Part shown: piece after piece, positions 52,898-63,994 of the stretch
Numbering within the stretch: position 1 is the stretch's first letter
Layout: every line of letters starts with the position of its first letter
NCBI GenBank assembly: GCA_037975125.1
Contig: JAJQOW010000022.1
Coordinates: forward strand, 850,501-914,500
DNA length: 64,000 bases
Direction: 5' to 3'
From: Latrodectus hesperus
Taxonomy: Eukaryota; Arthropoda; Arachnida; Araneae; Theridiidae
Position numbers and translations under genes: made by a program
Notes under the pieces: generated by a model
What the model saw: only the letters and a program-made list of their open reading frames with translations
The model's database searches: none
What the model was told of the DNA's origin: nothing

Positions 52898-53416
52898 TCC
52901 TTTGGAAAATTGTTCAAAGCCAGAAGGATCCAATAAGAAGAGATACGTAAAGGTGCCTTTTTCGATTGACAAAACCACTATTTTGACCAAAGTTTGATTG
53001 ATTGGTTGGATGATTGTCAATCTATAGACGCCATTTGCAAACAGCTAATTTTGATGAGTACCAACAGTTTTTAAAAGACTAATACCCAGAGATCGAAAAG
53101 GATTAGTACTCACACAATTTGCAATTGACTAGTACCTACAGTTTGCTGAGATCATTGTAAACACGCACGGTTTAAGTGTAAGTCAAGCAACGCGTTTATA
53201 GATAATAATAGTTAAAACAAAACGCAGAATCATTTCAATACGAACTCCTTTTCTGTGACTTTATAAACTTCAATATTCTTAGGTTTTAATTTTTAAGGAT
53301 TTGATGTTTTAGTTTCTGGGAATAGATTTGTTAGTTTTCCATCGTATATATTTTATCGAATTTCTTATTCCTTTTTATTAATTTAAAATTAAATTTCTAC
53401 TAAATATTACATTCAC
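52898..53416. other. Background
   Basis: Weak local repetition of GA(C/T)TAGTACCTACAG-like words near 53060-53150. No gene. Confidence 0.5.
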
Positions 53417-53427
53417 ATCTGTAAGTT

Positions 53428-53726
53428 CTTTTTTCCAACGGAGGGCACTTGGGTAGCTAAACCTTTGTTACAACATGGTCGGAAAATGCTACTCATTTGT
53501 CGTTACCCAGCGGGCACCAGTGAACCCAGTCACGGAGGCGAATAGCATGGCTGACGCCATACCACTACAAACCCGCTTATAAGGTGGGCCATATTCATAT
53601 ATCATCACAGAAGAAATGGCAGAGAAAGACAGAAAGAAAGTAACATCCATGTCAGAACCTGGATTCGAACCCGGGACCCACAGCTCAGGAGTCATGAGTG
53701 CTAAACACTCACTCATTGGTAGGCAT
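53428..53726 (-). mobile_element. SINE family C
   Basis: The minus strand reads a slightly mutated head (GAGTGAGTGTTTAGCACTC), GGGTTCGAATCCAGG as box B, the C body with GTGACTGGGTTCACTGG, and a poly(A) end. A perfect 11-bp target duplication ATCTGTAAGTT at 53417-53427 and 53727-53737. Confidence 0.93.
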
Positions 53727-53863
53727 ATCTGTAAGTTGGCTCACGAATGTTTTCAAATTCTCAAAATAAAATTACAGTACAAAAAAGACAGTGACCAAAA
53801 GTTGGATTCAAATACTATGCCATTATTGGTCAAAAATTTATTTGAATCCTTTATTGAAGAAAA

Positions 53864-55143
53864 TACGGGGTGGCACGCGGCAGACGGATGGATTTGAAAA
53901 GGCCATTGCTCGCTTCCTAGCCATTGGCGCTGCTCGAGGAAGGCTTGATTCGAAAGAGCGAGATCGGAAATTTGTCTCCATATCAAGGTCAGTTCACAAG
54001 ATGGAATGGTCTGTAGCGCAGCGTATGTTTTGCGTGGAAGCATATTTTTCCAACGGCCGTTCGATTGTCCAAGTGCAGAGCGCTTTCCGTTCGGAATTCC
54101 GCATCGCCCCTCCCGGTAGAGTTCCCAATCGGAACAGAATTCTTGCGTGGGTGAAAGCCTTTAGGGACACAGAAAATGTGTCCTCGATAAGGAGGGGCCC
54201 TATTAGAACTGTCTCAACCCCGGAAAACATCGAGAGAGTTCGAGCTGTGGTTGAGCAGTCTCCTAGGCATTTCCTTCGTAAACAGGCTGGCGCCTTTGGA
54301 ATTTCAAGACGTTCCCTTCAAAGAATCATCAAAGCACACCTCCATTTACACCTCTATAAGATGATTGTTGCTCAAGAGTTAAAACCACTGGATTATGAAG
54401 AACGTCAACGCAGTAGCGAAAACATGCTTGCTGCGTTGCCACCAGACTCTGTTGTTTTCTTCCCTGACGAGGCTTATTTCCACCTCAGCAGTTGTGTTAA
54501 TAAACAGAACATGCGCTACTGGAGTGGTACAAACCCTAGGGAGCTCCACCAGAGGCCCCTACACTCTAACAGAGTCACAGTTTGGTGTGCTTTGTCGAGG
54601 GTGGGGATCATTGGGTCCTACTTTTTTGAAGAAAATGATCGAGCGGCAACTGTGACTTCTGTACGTTACCTCAATATGATCCAGACATTTTTTTGCCTGA
54701 ACTGGAGCAGATGAACCTAGATGACATCTGGTTTCAGCGGGATGGGGCCACGACCCATTCGGCAAGAGTTTGTATGGATGTTTTGCGCAACGATTTGCAC
54801 TGGCCAGCGCGGTCTCCAGATTTGGCTTCCTGTGCTTTTTTCTTGTGGGGCTACCTAAACTCCCTCATCTACAACGACCGTCCTAGGACCCTGTAAGCCG
54901 TTAAAAGCAACATTCAGGCCAGCATCCAAAAGATTCCTGTAGAAATGCTGAAAAGAGTCCATGAAAACTTCAGGAAAAGGCTTAGGCAATGTGCGGAGTG
55001 TCGGTCGCGATTTGGGCGATATTTTATTCAAAATTGTCTAAACTCTAATTTTCCTTGTCAGTGTATATGAACAAAATTAAAAATATTTATTTTGTGTTTT
55101 ATTGACTTTTGATATCCATTCGTCTGTTGTGCGCCACCCTGTA
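53864..55143 (+). mobile_element. mariner-like element, nearly complete
   Basis: The left end TACGGGGTGGCACGCGGCAG and the right end in complement TACAGGGTGGCGCACAACAG match over about 30 bp with TA at both borders. 1280 bp with a single transposase gene on the plus strand taking up most of it. The terminal repeats are short compared with the 32.8-kb element. Confidence 0.92.
54001..55070 (+). pseudogene. mariner-like transposase with one frameshift, one stop and a lost catalytic residue
   Basis: The ATG at 54001 starts MEWSVAQRMFCVEAYFSNGR, the usual helix-turn-helix N-terminus of this arthropod family (DUF4817-like, from memory). The upstream reading frame to 53791 is outside the protein. 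RTVSTPENIERVRAVVEQSP and RRSLQRIIKAHLHLHLYKM follow. The catalytic domain has FPDEAYFHLSSCVNKQNMRY (first Asp) and RVTVWCALSRVGIIGSYFFE. A one-base change in a T-run near 54690 shifts the frame, and DDIWFQRDGATTHSAR (second Asp) continues. The third position, normally Asp in CDFFLWG, reads SCAFFLWGYL. I count 30 residues between the second Asp and this site, against 42 in the 33-kb element. A stop follows at 54894-54896, and the C-terminus ends at 55070. About 356 codons in all. Confidence 0.92.
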
Positions 55144-55448
55144 TATTTCACGACTTCAACAAGTTTTGTTACAGCACCTATTGAATTTTACATACATTGT
55201 AGAAGTAGAGAAAGAATTTATGAAGCAATATTCCATTTCTGAACTTGCAACCAAAAGTTACATTTCTACGTTCTTATTTGCTGAAGTTAGTATTATAAGC
55301 ACATATTTGATTTTATCAACTTTTTCAAACATTTCTTTTTCGCTGCATAAAAAACCAGTTCTTTATAAAATAATAGTTATAAGGAACTGTTTTGTTATGT
55401 TTCTATTATATTTTTCTCCAGTTGTAGTTCATTTTAAAGCTCAGTGAC
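55144..55448. other. Background
   Basis: A 112-codon ORF (55109-55447) starts inside the transposon end and has no recognised family. Confidence 0.4.
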
Positions 55449-55757
55449 TTTGTTGTAGCGCTTCACGCTCCCAAGACACAGGTGTCCGAGGTTCGAACTT
55501 CGGGCTGGACAAGGTCGACTCAGCCGTTCGACCCTTCCGTGAGTTGTTAAACGAGTACCAACCCTTGTTTAGGAACTAAACACTATGAGTTTTGCGTTAG
55601 GTTGACAATACGTTAGGTTGACTATGAGTTTCGCGTTAGGTTGACGGGGCATATGCTTCGCACTCCAGATGTCTCGGTGATGTTCTGAAAATAGATAGGA
55701 GCGGTACAGGCTTTGGCCTACATAGGCTGTGCCGCAAGATTAGTTTTAGTAGTTATT
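55449..55757 (+). mobile_element. SINE family E, 5'-truncated, with internal triplication
   Basis: It starts in the head (TAGCGCTTCACGCTCCCAAG), box B GAGGTTCGAACTTCGG, then GGACAAGGTCGACTCAGCC and the E body. The word CGTTAGGTTGAC is present three times between 55590 and 55645, whereas the other E copies have one, so a local expansion happened after insertion. Confidence 0.85.
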
Positions 55758-55958
55758 TTAACTAAAAAATGAATTTAAAATTGTTATGAATTTTAACTGA
55801 GATAGGCTTTGGAAATATATATAAATTATTGACATATATTAAATGATATATGAATAAATAGGGGTTACAACATGTGAGGATATTTTTAATTTGATTTGTT
55901 TTGAAATCACAAGGAATACGGTGTCTGAGAATATAAACTAAGAATAACAACAGGTATG

Positions 55959-56236
55959 CTGTTGTTGTTTTGTGCCAGGTAGGCTGCCATTATGGGGTGC
56001 GCTGCTCCATTTTTCCAATTGAACTATATTTTGGTGTGGAGTCCGACTTCCTCAGTACACACATGCCATAGGAACCCATTTATAGGGTAGGAATCCATTC
56101 ACAATCCATTCATACAAAGAAAGGACAAAGATAAGTTAGACAGAGAGAGAAAGTACAACCATGCCCGAACAGGGATTCGAACCCAGGACCTCCCTATCCA
56201 CAGTCAGCACTCTGACCACTAGACAGGGTGGGCGGC
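55959..56236 (-). mobile_element. SINE family A with tail 2
   Basis: The minus strand has GCCGCCCACCCTGTCTAGTG, GGGTTCGAATCCCTG as box B, the A body and tail 2. Target duplications AACAACAGGTATG (55946-55958) and AACAGCAGGTATG (56237-56249). The stem of tail 2 is partly mutated (GGCAGCCTACCTGGC). Confidence 0.93.
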
Positions 56237-56249
56237 AACAGCAGGTATG

Positions 56250-57326
56250 AATTCTTAAATGGAATTTGTATAACATTAGGTTAAAATGTTTCACAAGTGA
56301 ATTTGTTTCTCAAAAAAGCTATCATAAAAACCAATTTTTCATCCGTTAATAGAGAAACGGGATTTTAACTATATAAATCTCCTAAATGCATACGGAAAAA
56401 TAAATAAATAAATTGTTCCTTAAAAGCAGTGCTTAGAAAATAACATCCATTTAAATCTTTTCAAATGTTAGAACTTTTTCATAAGTATTTTCGGAACAGA
56501 ACCATTATCGATAAATAAAACTTCTAAAGTAAAAAAAAGAAAAGAAAAGAATTTGCGATAAAAACCTCGGGCTTAGAAACCAGATCAGAGAACGAACACT
56601 TTAAGTTAATATTTTTTTAGAAAAATATCCTTTTTTAGTAGAAATCAAAAACGGGAGAAAAGGGAAAGTTTTCGGAGAAGGGGGCGTGGAAAACTGGAAC
56701 TGGAAGCAAACGTCCAAAATGAAGTGAAAAGTATACGAACAGAGAAGAGGGGAAAAAAACAGGGAAACATAACAAAAAAATCCTGACAGAAATCCCTTTC
56801 GCTCTTCTTTTGTCGGAAAACATCAAAAATAATGTAACTTTAAAAAAAAATAATGGATAGAATAGGTTTAACAAAAAAAAGAGGAAACAAGCTAGAGATT
56901 CTAGAAAATGTTGCGTGTGATGTGACCCTTCGTTCTCTTACCCAAAATGAAAGTCTGAAAGATCAGCGAGGCGTAAGAAAGTGACCATTAGACAGAGATC
57001 GAAGGGACCACTTAGAAATAGAAGATTTCCAAGAAGGGTCGGCGTCCAGCGTCTTGTGAGGATAGTCGAATGGATATTCACGCTTGACCCATCCACTATT
57101 TCGCTGTCCGTACAAGGATAATAACGTAGCTTATCATTTCGTTTCTTCTAAAAACTTCACGTAACGAAATCGAAAGTGTATCGTAGCCAGTTTAAAATAC
57201 TGAAAAGGTGTATAACCTTGATGATTTGTTAGTGTTTGCTCTTTGTTACAAAGGGCTCAAATCTAATTTATTATATAAATTAGTGTGACTGTATCCTCTT
57301 ATAATTGAAATGAATCAAATAATAAT
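56250..57326. other. Background
   Basis: Purine-rich, with less AT-rich parts near 56900-57120. The minus-strand ORF at 56635-56874 is hydrophobic and low in complexity. No gene recognised. Confidence 0.45.
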
Positions 57327-57505
57327 TGTTGTTGTTGTTACTTATGACACTTGAACAAGCCAAGCTCGCTATGCCTTGGCAATGCAAATTTAAGTCAATA
57401 GGGAGCGTCTTTCGTTTGAATCAGAGCACCATGAAGGTGAAAGTGCGTCTTTGCTCTTTTTTAAATCCTACGATAGATGGCACCACCAGAGAATCCACCG
57501 TCTCA
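57327..57505 (-). mobile_element. SINE family B, 3' half only
   Basis: In complement it gives GGTGGTGCCATCTATCGTAG, typical of the B body, then tail 1 ending in AAC repeats. The tRNA-like head is missing. Confidence 0.8.
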
Positions 57506-57689
57506 ATTTAAATACCCTGAAATCCTTCAATGCCTTTAAATTATTAGAGAAACCTGAAGATATCCCAAGTAGCTGCCTAGGGCTTTCCCGTGGCTTAATG
57601 CACAAATTTGGAGCACAAGTTAGAATACTACTCCTGACACTGCTGAACGGGAAAATAATGTTTTATGTCTGCTTTCGCCTGCCTCTCCG

Positions 57690-58420
57690 ATGAGGTGGGT
57701 GCTTGTGGTTTTTCTGCATTTCCTCCTCAGCTACACGTGAATATTGCTCACTATTTATAACATTTACTTTCTGAAGACAATTTACGAGATGGATGTTAAA
57801 TGCTTTACTAAGACTTTCTATCAGAACCTTCTTACAGAACTGGCAACTAGAAACAAAGTGATCCTTGTATGGGTGCCAGGGCACAAAGGTGTCGAAGGTA
57901 ATGAAAGGGCTGATGAACTTGCTAAACAAGGATCGTCTTTTGCTCCCATCGGTGCAAAACCTTTTTGTGGGATCAATTTGAAAACCGCAAAAACCAATGT
58001 TCTTAGATGGGAAAAACGGAAGCTGTATGAAGCTTGGCTCAACACTCCTGGTCAAACCCATGCTAAAGTATCATCTGTGGATCATCAGCGAGGATTGCCT
58101 CTGAAATGCTAAGATGCTCTAGGCAGAAGATACTTTTAATCGTAGGTTTCATAACTGGGCACTACCATTTCAGAAAACACCTCCATAAAAAGGGACTGTT
58201 TCAGCAAGACCCTATCTGCAGGAAATGTCATACGCAAGAGGAAACGGCCAAGCATATCATTTACGAATGACAGGCCCTTGCCCTCCCTAGATTAACTTCG
58301 TTAGGCATCATCCATACTAGAGAGTTACACCTAGACTCCATTAATGGGTTATCGGACTTTATTAATAAAGTGGGTGACCCAAGCAACTGGAACTAGGAAA
58401 CATTGTGTTTGGAGTTAATA
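57690..58420 (+). pseudogene. Non-LTR retrotransposon RNase H plus zinc-knuckle remnant
   Basis: The frame 57744-58112 contains LLTELATRNKVILVWVPGHK then GVEGNERADELAKQGSSFAP, the C-terminal RNase H block of I/Jockey/R1-like LINEs. ETAKHIIYE and DPICRKCHTQ further on (58208-58270) form the typical CCHC zinc finger, with the last Cys position turned into a stop context (GAATGA). INGLSDFINKVGDP ends the polyprotein-like part. Frame changes separate the two blocks. The first half of RNase H is not recognisable. Confidence 0.82.
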
Positions 58421-59003
58421 GTATAAAATGCTGATGAAAGCAGAGGTGCCCAATGACATACAGACCCAACTCTAAGAAGAAGTAGAAAAAGATGACTTTC
58501 TATCGTTAAGCAGTCCAGCACCCTGTGTCAAAAGCAATTCCATGGACAGATGTGCATGATGAAGGCAGACATTCAACTTCGGTTTCAAGAGTTACAAGAA
58601 CAAAAACCATAAACGAAATTTGAATTAAATTGAAGAATAAGATAGTATCTCAATCATTAAATTAAAAATAACAATATTTTTTCTACATTAAAATAAATAG
58701 AATTGTCGTAGGCATCAATGTTAAGTTGTTACCATTACAGTATTGTTATTGTAGATAGTTATAGGATAATTAATATAGTTCTGTATAATTAATTTATAAA
58801 TGAAATATTTGCATGGTAATAACAATATATGAATGTCAATTATAACTATATTGCACTGATTTCCTTTATATAGGAAACTTTTCCACAAGATAAGCTTCAG
58901 TTTTGTTACTTTCAGCAGGACAGTGCAGCATGTCACAAATCAGATCATTATTGTCCCGAGCGTATGAGATATTAGCACCTTAGAAGACAATCAGCAAAGG
59001 TTT
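58421..59003. other. Background
   Basis: No gene recognised. Possibly decayed LINE sequence between the two remnants. Confidence 0.4.
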
Positions 59004-59560
59004 ATGGTGTCTGTGGGCACACCGATTACCATCAATCTTAAAAATCTAGCCAAAAGTAGGGATGTCCACATTCAGTGGATGATACCCTCCTATGTTAATA
59101 TCCAAGGCGCAACGAAGCTGCAGATATTTTTGCTAAAAGAGGTTGCTCCGAGTTGTCCAACAGAGACTAACACTCTAACTTATAAAGAAGTCTTTTGTAT
59201 AAAGAAAAAAAGAAGACAGGCAAGTCTTGCTCACCCCTCTCGTTCATCCCTGGTTCAGTAAGAAGACCTCAGGGAGTGCGTTAGAATTCGGGGGTGACAG
59301 ACTTGCCCAAAAAGGCCGTCTCAAGGCTTGTTACTGGTCATCTCAAAAGCATGGCATTCGAATCTCGGCATAAGGTCTTTTCATTGTACACAAAATGTAT
59401 TCTGAAGCTGGCTTCCCCGATCACATCCTGGATTGTTTGGGGTTCCCTCTGGTGGATGTTTGCGCAAGTTCACTGCTGGTGCTCGACTTCACTAGGATTC
59501 CCGGTGTCATGGATCTTATCGAGCTGCCGCTAGATCTCAGAAGGATTGGAGACATCAACA
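59004..59560 (+). pseudogene. Second non-LTR retrotransposon RNase H and C-terminal remnant
   Basis: Around 59065 the frame reads VHIQWMIPSYVNIQG, a damaged form of the HIQWIPSHVNIQGNEAAD block, and a shifted frame follows with the rest. RLVTGHLKSMAFESRHKVF (59325-59385), then in another frame ASPDHILDCLG and LLVLDFTRIPGVMDLIELP (59410-59530), match the ends of arthropod RNase H-bearing LINEs (compare the usual LDFLRV.GLMDL end). More decayed than the copy 1 kb upstream, and a different family by sequence. Confidence 0.7.
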
Positions 59561-59948
59561 GCACTTGCTAGACCTGTTAAAAGTAAGAGTATACGAAACA
59601 AGTATACATATTGAAGAACTCAAAATCAGGATTCAAAATGTCATCAATAGCATTTCAACACAAGAACTGGCAAATATATATTTTAATCTCTTTAAACGTT
59701 CTCACATGTATGGTGAAGTGGGTGGAAGGCACTTTCAAAACCTACATTAAGGAGGAGTCATCAGATTGAATACATTACATTTTATTTCATACGTTGACTT
59801 TACAAGCTGGTTTTACGAAACGCACTCTGTATTTATAAAGAAAGAATAATCTGAAAAAAATTCGGTATCTAATGCAAAAAAATGAATTTAAAATTTAAGT
59901 GAAGCAGTTGTCACTTATGCTGGTAATGAAGAATTAAATACTTATAGT
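59561..59948. other. Background
   Basis: No gene seen. Confidence 0.45.
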
Positions 59949-59960
59949 AACAGAGCATTT

Positions 59961-60237
59961 GCCGACCAACTTGTCTAGTGGTCAGCGTGCCTGACTACGG
60001 ACAGGGAGGTCCTGGGTTCGAATCCCGGTTCGGGCAGGGTGTACTTTCTCTCTCTATCTATCTATATCCTTTCCTTGTATGAATGAGGTGTGAATGGTTG
60101 CCTACCTTATAAACGGGTACCTATGGTATGTGTGTACTGAGGAAGTCGGACTCCACACCTAAATATGATTGAGTTGGAAAAGTGGAGCAGCGCACCCTAT
60201 ATTACCAGCCTAGCTGGTACATGACAACAACAACAAC
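59961..60237 (+). mobile_element. SINE family A with tail 2
   Basis: The head GCCGACCAACTTGTCTAGTG, box B GGGTTCGAATCCCGG, then the A body and tail 2 with the stem GCCAGCCTAGCTGGT and AAC repeats. Target duplications AACAGAGCATTT (59949-59960) and AACAGAGCACTT (60238-60249). Confidence 0.95.
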
Positions 60238-60317
60238 AACAGAGCACTTGATAGACTTCCAACAAATAAAAAATTTAATATTAATAGGAAATTAGTATAT
60301 GCTCAGAGCACTTTCTA

Positions 60318-60503
60318 GATGGTTGGTTTGGTTTGTTTGTCGCTCAAAGGTCATTTTTTGCACATGAGGGCTAATTAGACCTGGACCTACAGTTTAAAGT
60401 GGATTCCGAACCACTACAAACATCCATGCCCATGGTGGGATTCGAACCCACGAACTGTTGAACCGAAGGCAAGAGTGGTAGCCATTCAGCTGCTAGCTCG
60501 ACC
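60318..60503 (-). mobile_element. SINE family D, full length
   Basis: Same organisation as 20534 and 40731. Box B GGGTTCGAATCCCACC is perfect and box A is mutated. An 11-bp target duplication AGCACTTTCTA at 60307-60317 and 60504-60514. Confidence 0.93.
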
Positions 60504-60581
60504 AGCACTTTCTAAAACATGTTTGTTTATTTAAAAATAATTATTTTTTATGAATGCTCCTAAGTTTCTGCTGTGTCCCTA

Positions 60582-60912
60582 GGCACAGATGCCGTATAGT
60601 CCAAGATGCCAAATTGTGAGTTTGGTGGGTTTTTTGGCAGATTTTCTTATGCATATGCACCTTGTTGTTATTACGTCATCCGTAGGTCCCGGTCTAATTA
60701 GCCCTCGTGTGCAAAAATTGACCTTTGAGCGACAAACAAACAAGTTACTACGTCATAGTGATGGAGAACTATAAGAAATATGCAGAAAATTCTGTTTTGG
60801 CAACACTAGTATTTACATCATCGTGTACGTAACAATACGTCATCTTGACAACATTTCTTCATCGCCTAAAAAATTCAGAATTTCGCATCCTGGATTATAT
60901 GGCATCTGTGCC
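60582..60912. mobile_element. GGCACA-family MITE-like element, copy 3
   Basis: The left end GGCACAGATGCCGTATAGTC and the right end in complement GGCACAGATGCCATATAATC match over about 28 bp. Without the inserted SINE fragment and its duplication it is about 254 bp, close to copy 1. Flanks GTGTCCCT and GTGTCCTC suggest an imperfect 8-bp target duplication. Confidence 0.8.
60680..60743 (+). mobile_element. 64-bp 5'-truncated SINE D inside the MITE
   Basis: It matches only the 3' part of SINE D (GGTCTAATTAGCCCTCGTGT, then GACAAACAAACAAG). Target duplications GTTATTACGTCAT (60667-60679) and GTTACTACGTCAT (60744-60756) with one mismatch prove a separate insertion event after the MITE had landed. 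Confidence 0.88.
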
Positions 60913-62753
60913 GTGTCCTCATTATTAAATATTGAAATTTTACAAAGTTTAACATTTAATAAAAAGGATACATCAGAAACTTTAAGGGAAGCAGATATAA
61001 TGTTAAACTTTTACAAAGCTTACATAAAAATAAAAAATACAATTCGTACTATTATTTAAAAATTCAAGAATACAAAAATATTTGATTTTTCAAATTTAAA
61101 TTAAATATAATATTTAATTTCAATTATAATTTGTTAATCTAAAAAGAAAGATACAATAAAGTCAGCATCCTTAAATTAGGAAATACATTTTAAAATCGAA
61201 TTATATTGTAGTTTTTTTAGAGTATATATATTCTAAAGAAAATTATAAATTATTTTGCTTCAAAATGGTATGTAGAATGTAAATAGATGCATGAAACACT
61301 TCTTTTTTTATTTGAAAGCAACACTACGCCATTTTATCTGGGATTAAGTTTCTTTATTTTATATTACACTTGAAAAAAATCTCGCAAATAAAATTTTTTT
61401 AACTAAATTACGCTATTTTCATTCAACTTTTATTTTCGTGTAAGTCTTGTTGGGGCAAGATAAAATAAAATTAACGATTCCAGTATGTGCTTTAAATAGT
61501 TGCCAAATAAAAAGGAAATTTTATATATATTTTAAAATAAAAGCGAATTCCGATATAAAAATAAATTCATACATGTGAAATAAAGAATGAAAACAACAGA
61601 AAAAAAATCGAACTATCTCTCCTGAACATACAAATGGTTACTTGAGTTCGTGTCTTTCAGAAGTTCGAGAAGACAGAACAAAAGTAAGTTCAAACAAAAA
61701 TTTATGTCAAAAAATCTATTTTTTGGATTTCTTTTTTTTAAGAAAGAACATCGAGTATACTATATGAACCGGACTTTCTTTTTGCCTGCAGACGATAAAA
61801 TGAATAAAATCAAACGATCAATGGGAGGCTGCTGCCCTGGAACAAAAGCTGACAGGATCTAATTTTCCTGGATTACATTTATTCCCAACTCTCTCCCCCG
61901 TTTTCCCTACTATTTATCCCTTCCCATCTTATTGTAATCCTGGAATTTGTATTGATTTTATCAGCCGTGTTTTTGATCATTCCCTCTTTCGAAGAATTTT
62001 GTACCCCCAACCCCCACTTTTTTGAATTGGAGCTTACAATCACAGCATAGAGTAGCTTAAAATAAAAAATTCAGAGTGTAGGCAGAGAGGGAAAATTTTA
62101 TGTATTTTAGGGGAAAAAGGAGTAGGTATTATTTTCTTTCACCATTTTGTCTTGCTAGGGGATTATCCTTCGGGAAAATGTGTATTCCTTGAGTGTATTT
62201 TTTAAGATTATTTTTCTAATATTTTTCCTTTATTCTAAAGTTAAAAATTTTATATTTTTTGTACTAAAATAGGAAGTATGACATTTATTGTCTATAAATA
62301 TTCTTTAACTTTTAAAATAGAAAGGATATCTATGTAAATTACATTTATTCAACGCATTTTCATAAAAAAAATGAATGTGAATAAAATCATAATATTATTT
62401 GGAAGTTAGGCTATTTACTAATGTGCAGATTCGTAATGGCTAAAATAATTTATTTTCGAGACATTTTTAGAAATGATTCTAAAAATTACTTCAAACAAAC
62501 AATTTTTACGAATTGTACAAACAAACGAAAATTATTATACCATAGGTTGTAAAATATTATCTTTTTAATTTATAAGAATTATTGCTATAATTATAAAATA
62601 TTTATTTAATAATGATTATCTTACTAAATACAATTATTTATTCATTTAAAATATTAAAAATATTTTAGACATTTTATAACACCTATATTTTTTAATTTCT
62701 TGCATAAAAACAGAAAAGCAAATGTGATATATTTTGCATTATATATATATATA
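60913..62753. other. AT-rich background
   Basis: No gene recognised. A 70-codon ORF at 61650-61862 and a pyrimidine-rich patch at 61880-62030 have no family resemblance. Confidence 0.45.
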
Positions 62754-63054
62754 GCCGATTGATGGCTGAGTGGTTAGCGCTTCTGACTCCTGAGCTGTGG
62801 GTCCTGGGTTCGAATCTCAGTTCGGGCATAGATGTTACCTTTCTTTCTCTGTTCTCTCTGTGTTTCTCTATCCTTTATACCGTGATGATGTATGAATGTG
62901 GCCCACCCTATAAACGGGCTTATGGTGATATGACGTGGGTAATGCTACTCGCCTCCGTGACTTCGTTCACAGGTGCCCGCAGGGTAATGACAAATGAGTA
63001 GCAGTTTCTGGCCTTGTTGTGGCATAGGGTTCAACCCTCAAGTGCCCGCCGATG

Positions 63055-63057
<3 letters not shown>
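62754..63057 (+). mobile_element. SINE family C, full length, between TA tracts
   Basis: The head GCCGATTGATGGCTGAGTGG, box B GGGTTCGAATCTCAG, the C body with CACCCTATAAACGGGC, ending GTGCCCGCCGATGGAA. TATATATATATA lies immediately before and (TA)n after, so it most likely inserted into the microsatellite. The target duplication cannot be told from repeat. Confidence 0.93.

Positions 63058-63149
<92 letters not shown>
63058..63149. repeat. (TA)n microsatellite
   Basis: Uninterrupted TA repeat directly after the SINE. Confidence 0.97.
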
Positions 63150-63153
<4 letters not shown>

Positions 63154-63465
63154 TACATGTGTGCGTCATGCAAAAAATAACAAGAAGAATTTTAGTTAAT
63201 TAACATTATTCGATATTTGAACTAGTTTCAGGCGATAAACTCACACTTGAGCTAGGAACTTCTTCACACCAATTCTTTTTACACAGCAACTACTTTTTAA
63301 CTATTTATAGATAATAATTGTGCAATTGGTGATGTTCTACTGAAAACGAAGATGTTTAAAATATCAGAAACTTTAGGGAATGTTAATGGACTCTTACATT
63401 AAGAAGTTTTACTTTAGTAATATAAAGTTATTATTATTCTATAACGCTACTAGAGAACCTTCCTT
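63150..63465. other. Background
   Basis: Nothing recognised. Confidence 0.5.
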
Positions 63466-63762
63466 CTTTCATCTCAACAAAGGGGGGATTGATGGCCACT
63501 TATATCGTCGGACAACCAGAGGGTGTCACAACGTATCCCCGAAAGAGGATCTTCGTAATTTATTAGCAGGAATCAAGCAGAAGACCCCAAGTCTTGGTCT
63601 GGTCGAATTTCACCTGGAAGACATTGCAACCATGACATATTCTGTGTGCCCCAGTCACCATTAGCAAACACTAAAGATCTTCGATTGAGTCGGGATTAGA
63701 ACTCCCTGCCATCTGATAAGGAAAAGGAATGCCCAAACCAACTAGGTAACCGTGGCCTCTTA
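63466..63762 (-). mobile_element. SINE family G, tRNA-derived, single copy in the window
   Basis: The minus strand starts GAGGCCACGGTTACCTAGTT then GGTTTGGGC (box A region), and GGGAGTTCTAATCCCGACTC (box B region). The body (CATGGTTGCAATGTCTTCCA, GGTGAAATTCGACCAGACC, CTTTCGGGGATACGTTGTGA) ends near 63466. No other copy was found here, so the family is inferred from the tRNA-like head alone. An ORF across it is incidental. Confidence 0.6.
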
Positions 63763-63941
63763 ATAGTGAGACATTTTACATGCACTTACATTCTTTATTT
63801 TACATTTAGATATACATTCCTCTTTTTTGTCGTTTGTACACTTTTTGCACAACCCTGACAAATTAAAATGTATATGTAAATTAATATATAAATACATTAT
63901 TTTTAAAGCCAATACACAATAAGTTTACCTATACAAATGTG

Positions 63942-63994
<53 letters not shown>

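Noticed and set aside
53489..53716. 75-codon ORF with PPYKRVCSGM and VPGSNPGS words
   Set aside because: It is the translation of SINE C. The same peptide arises at 31909-32193, 44470-44673 and 62759-63001.
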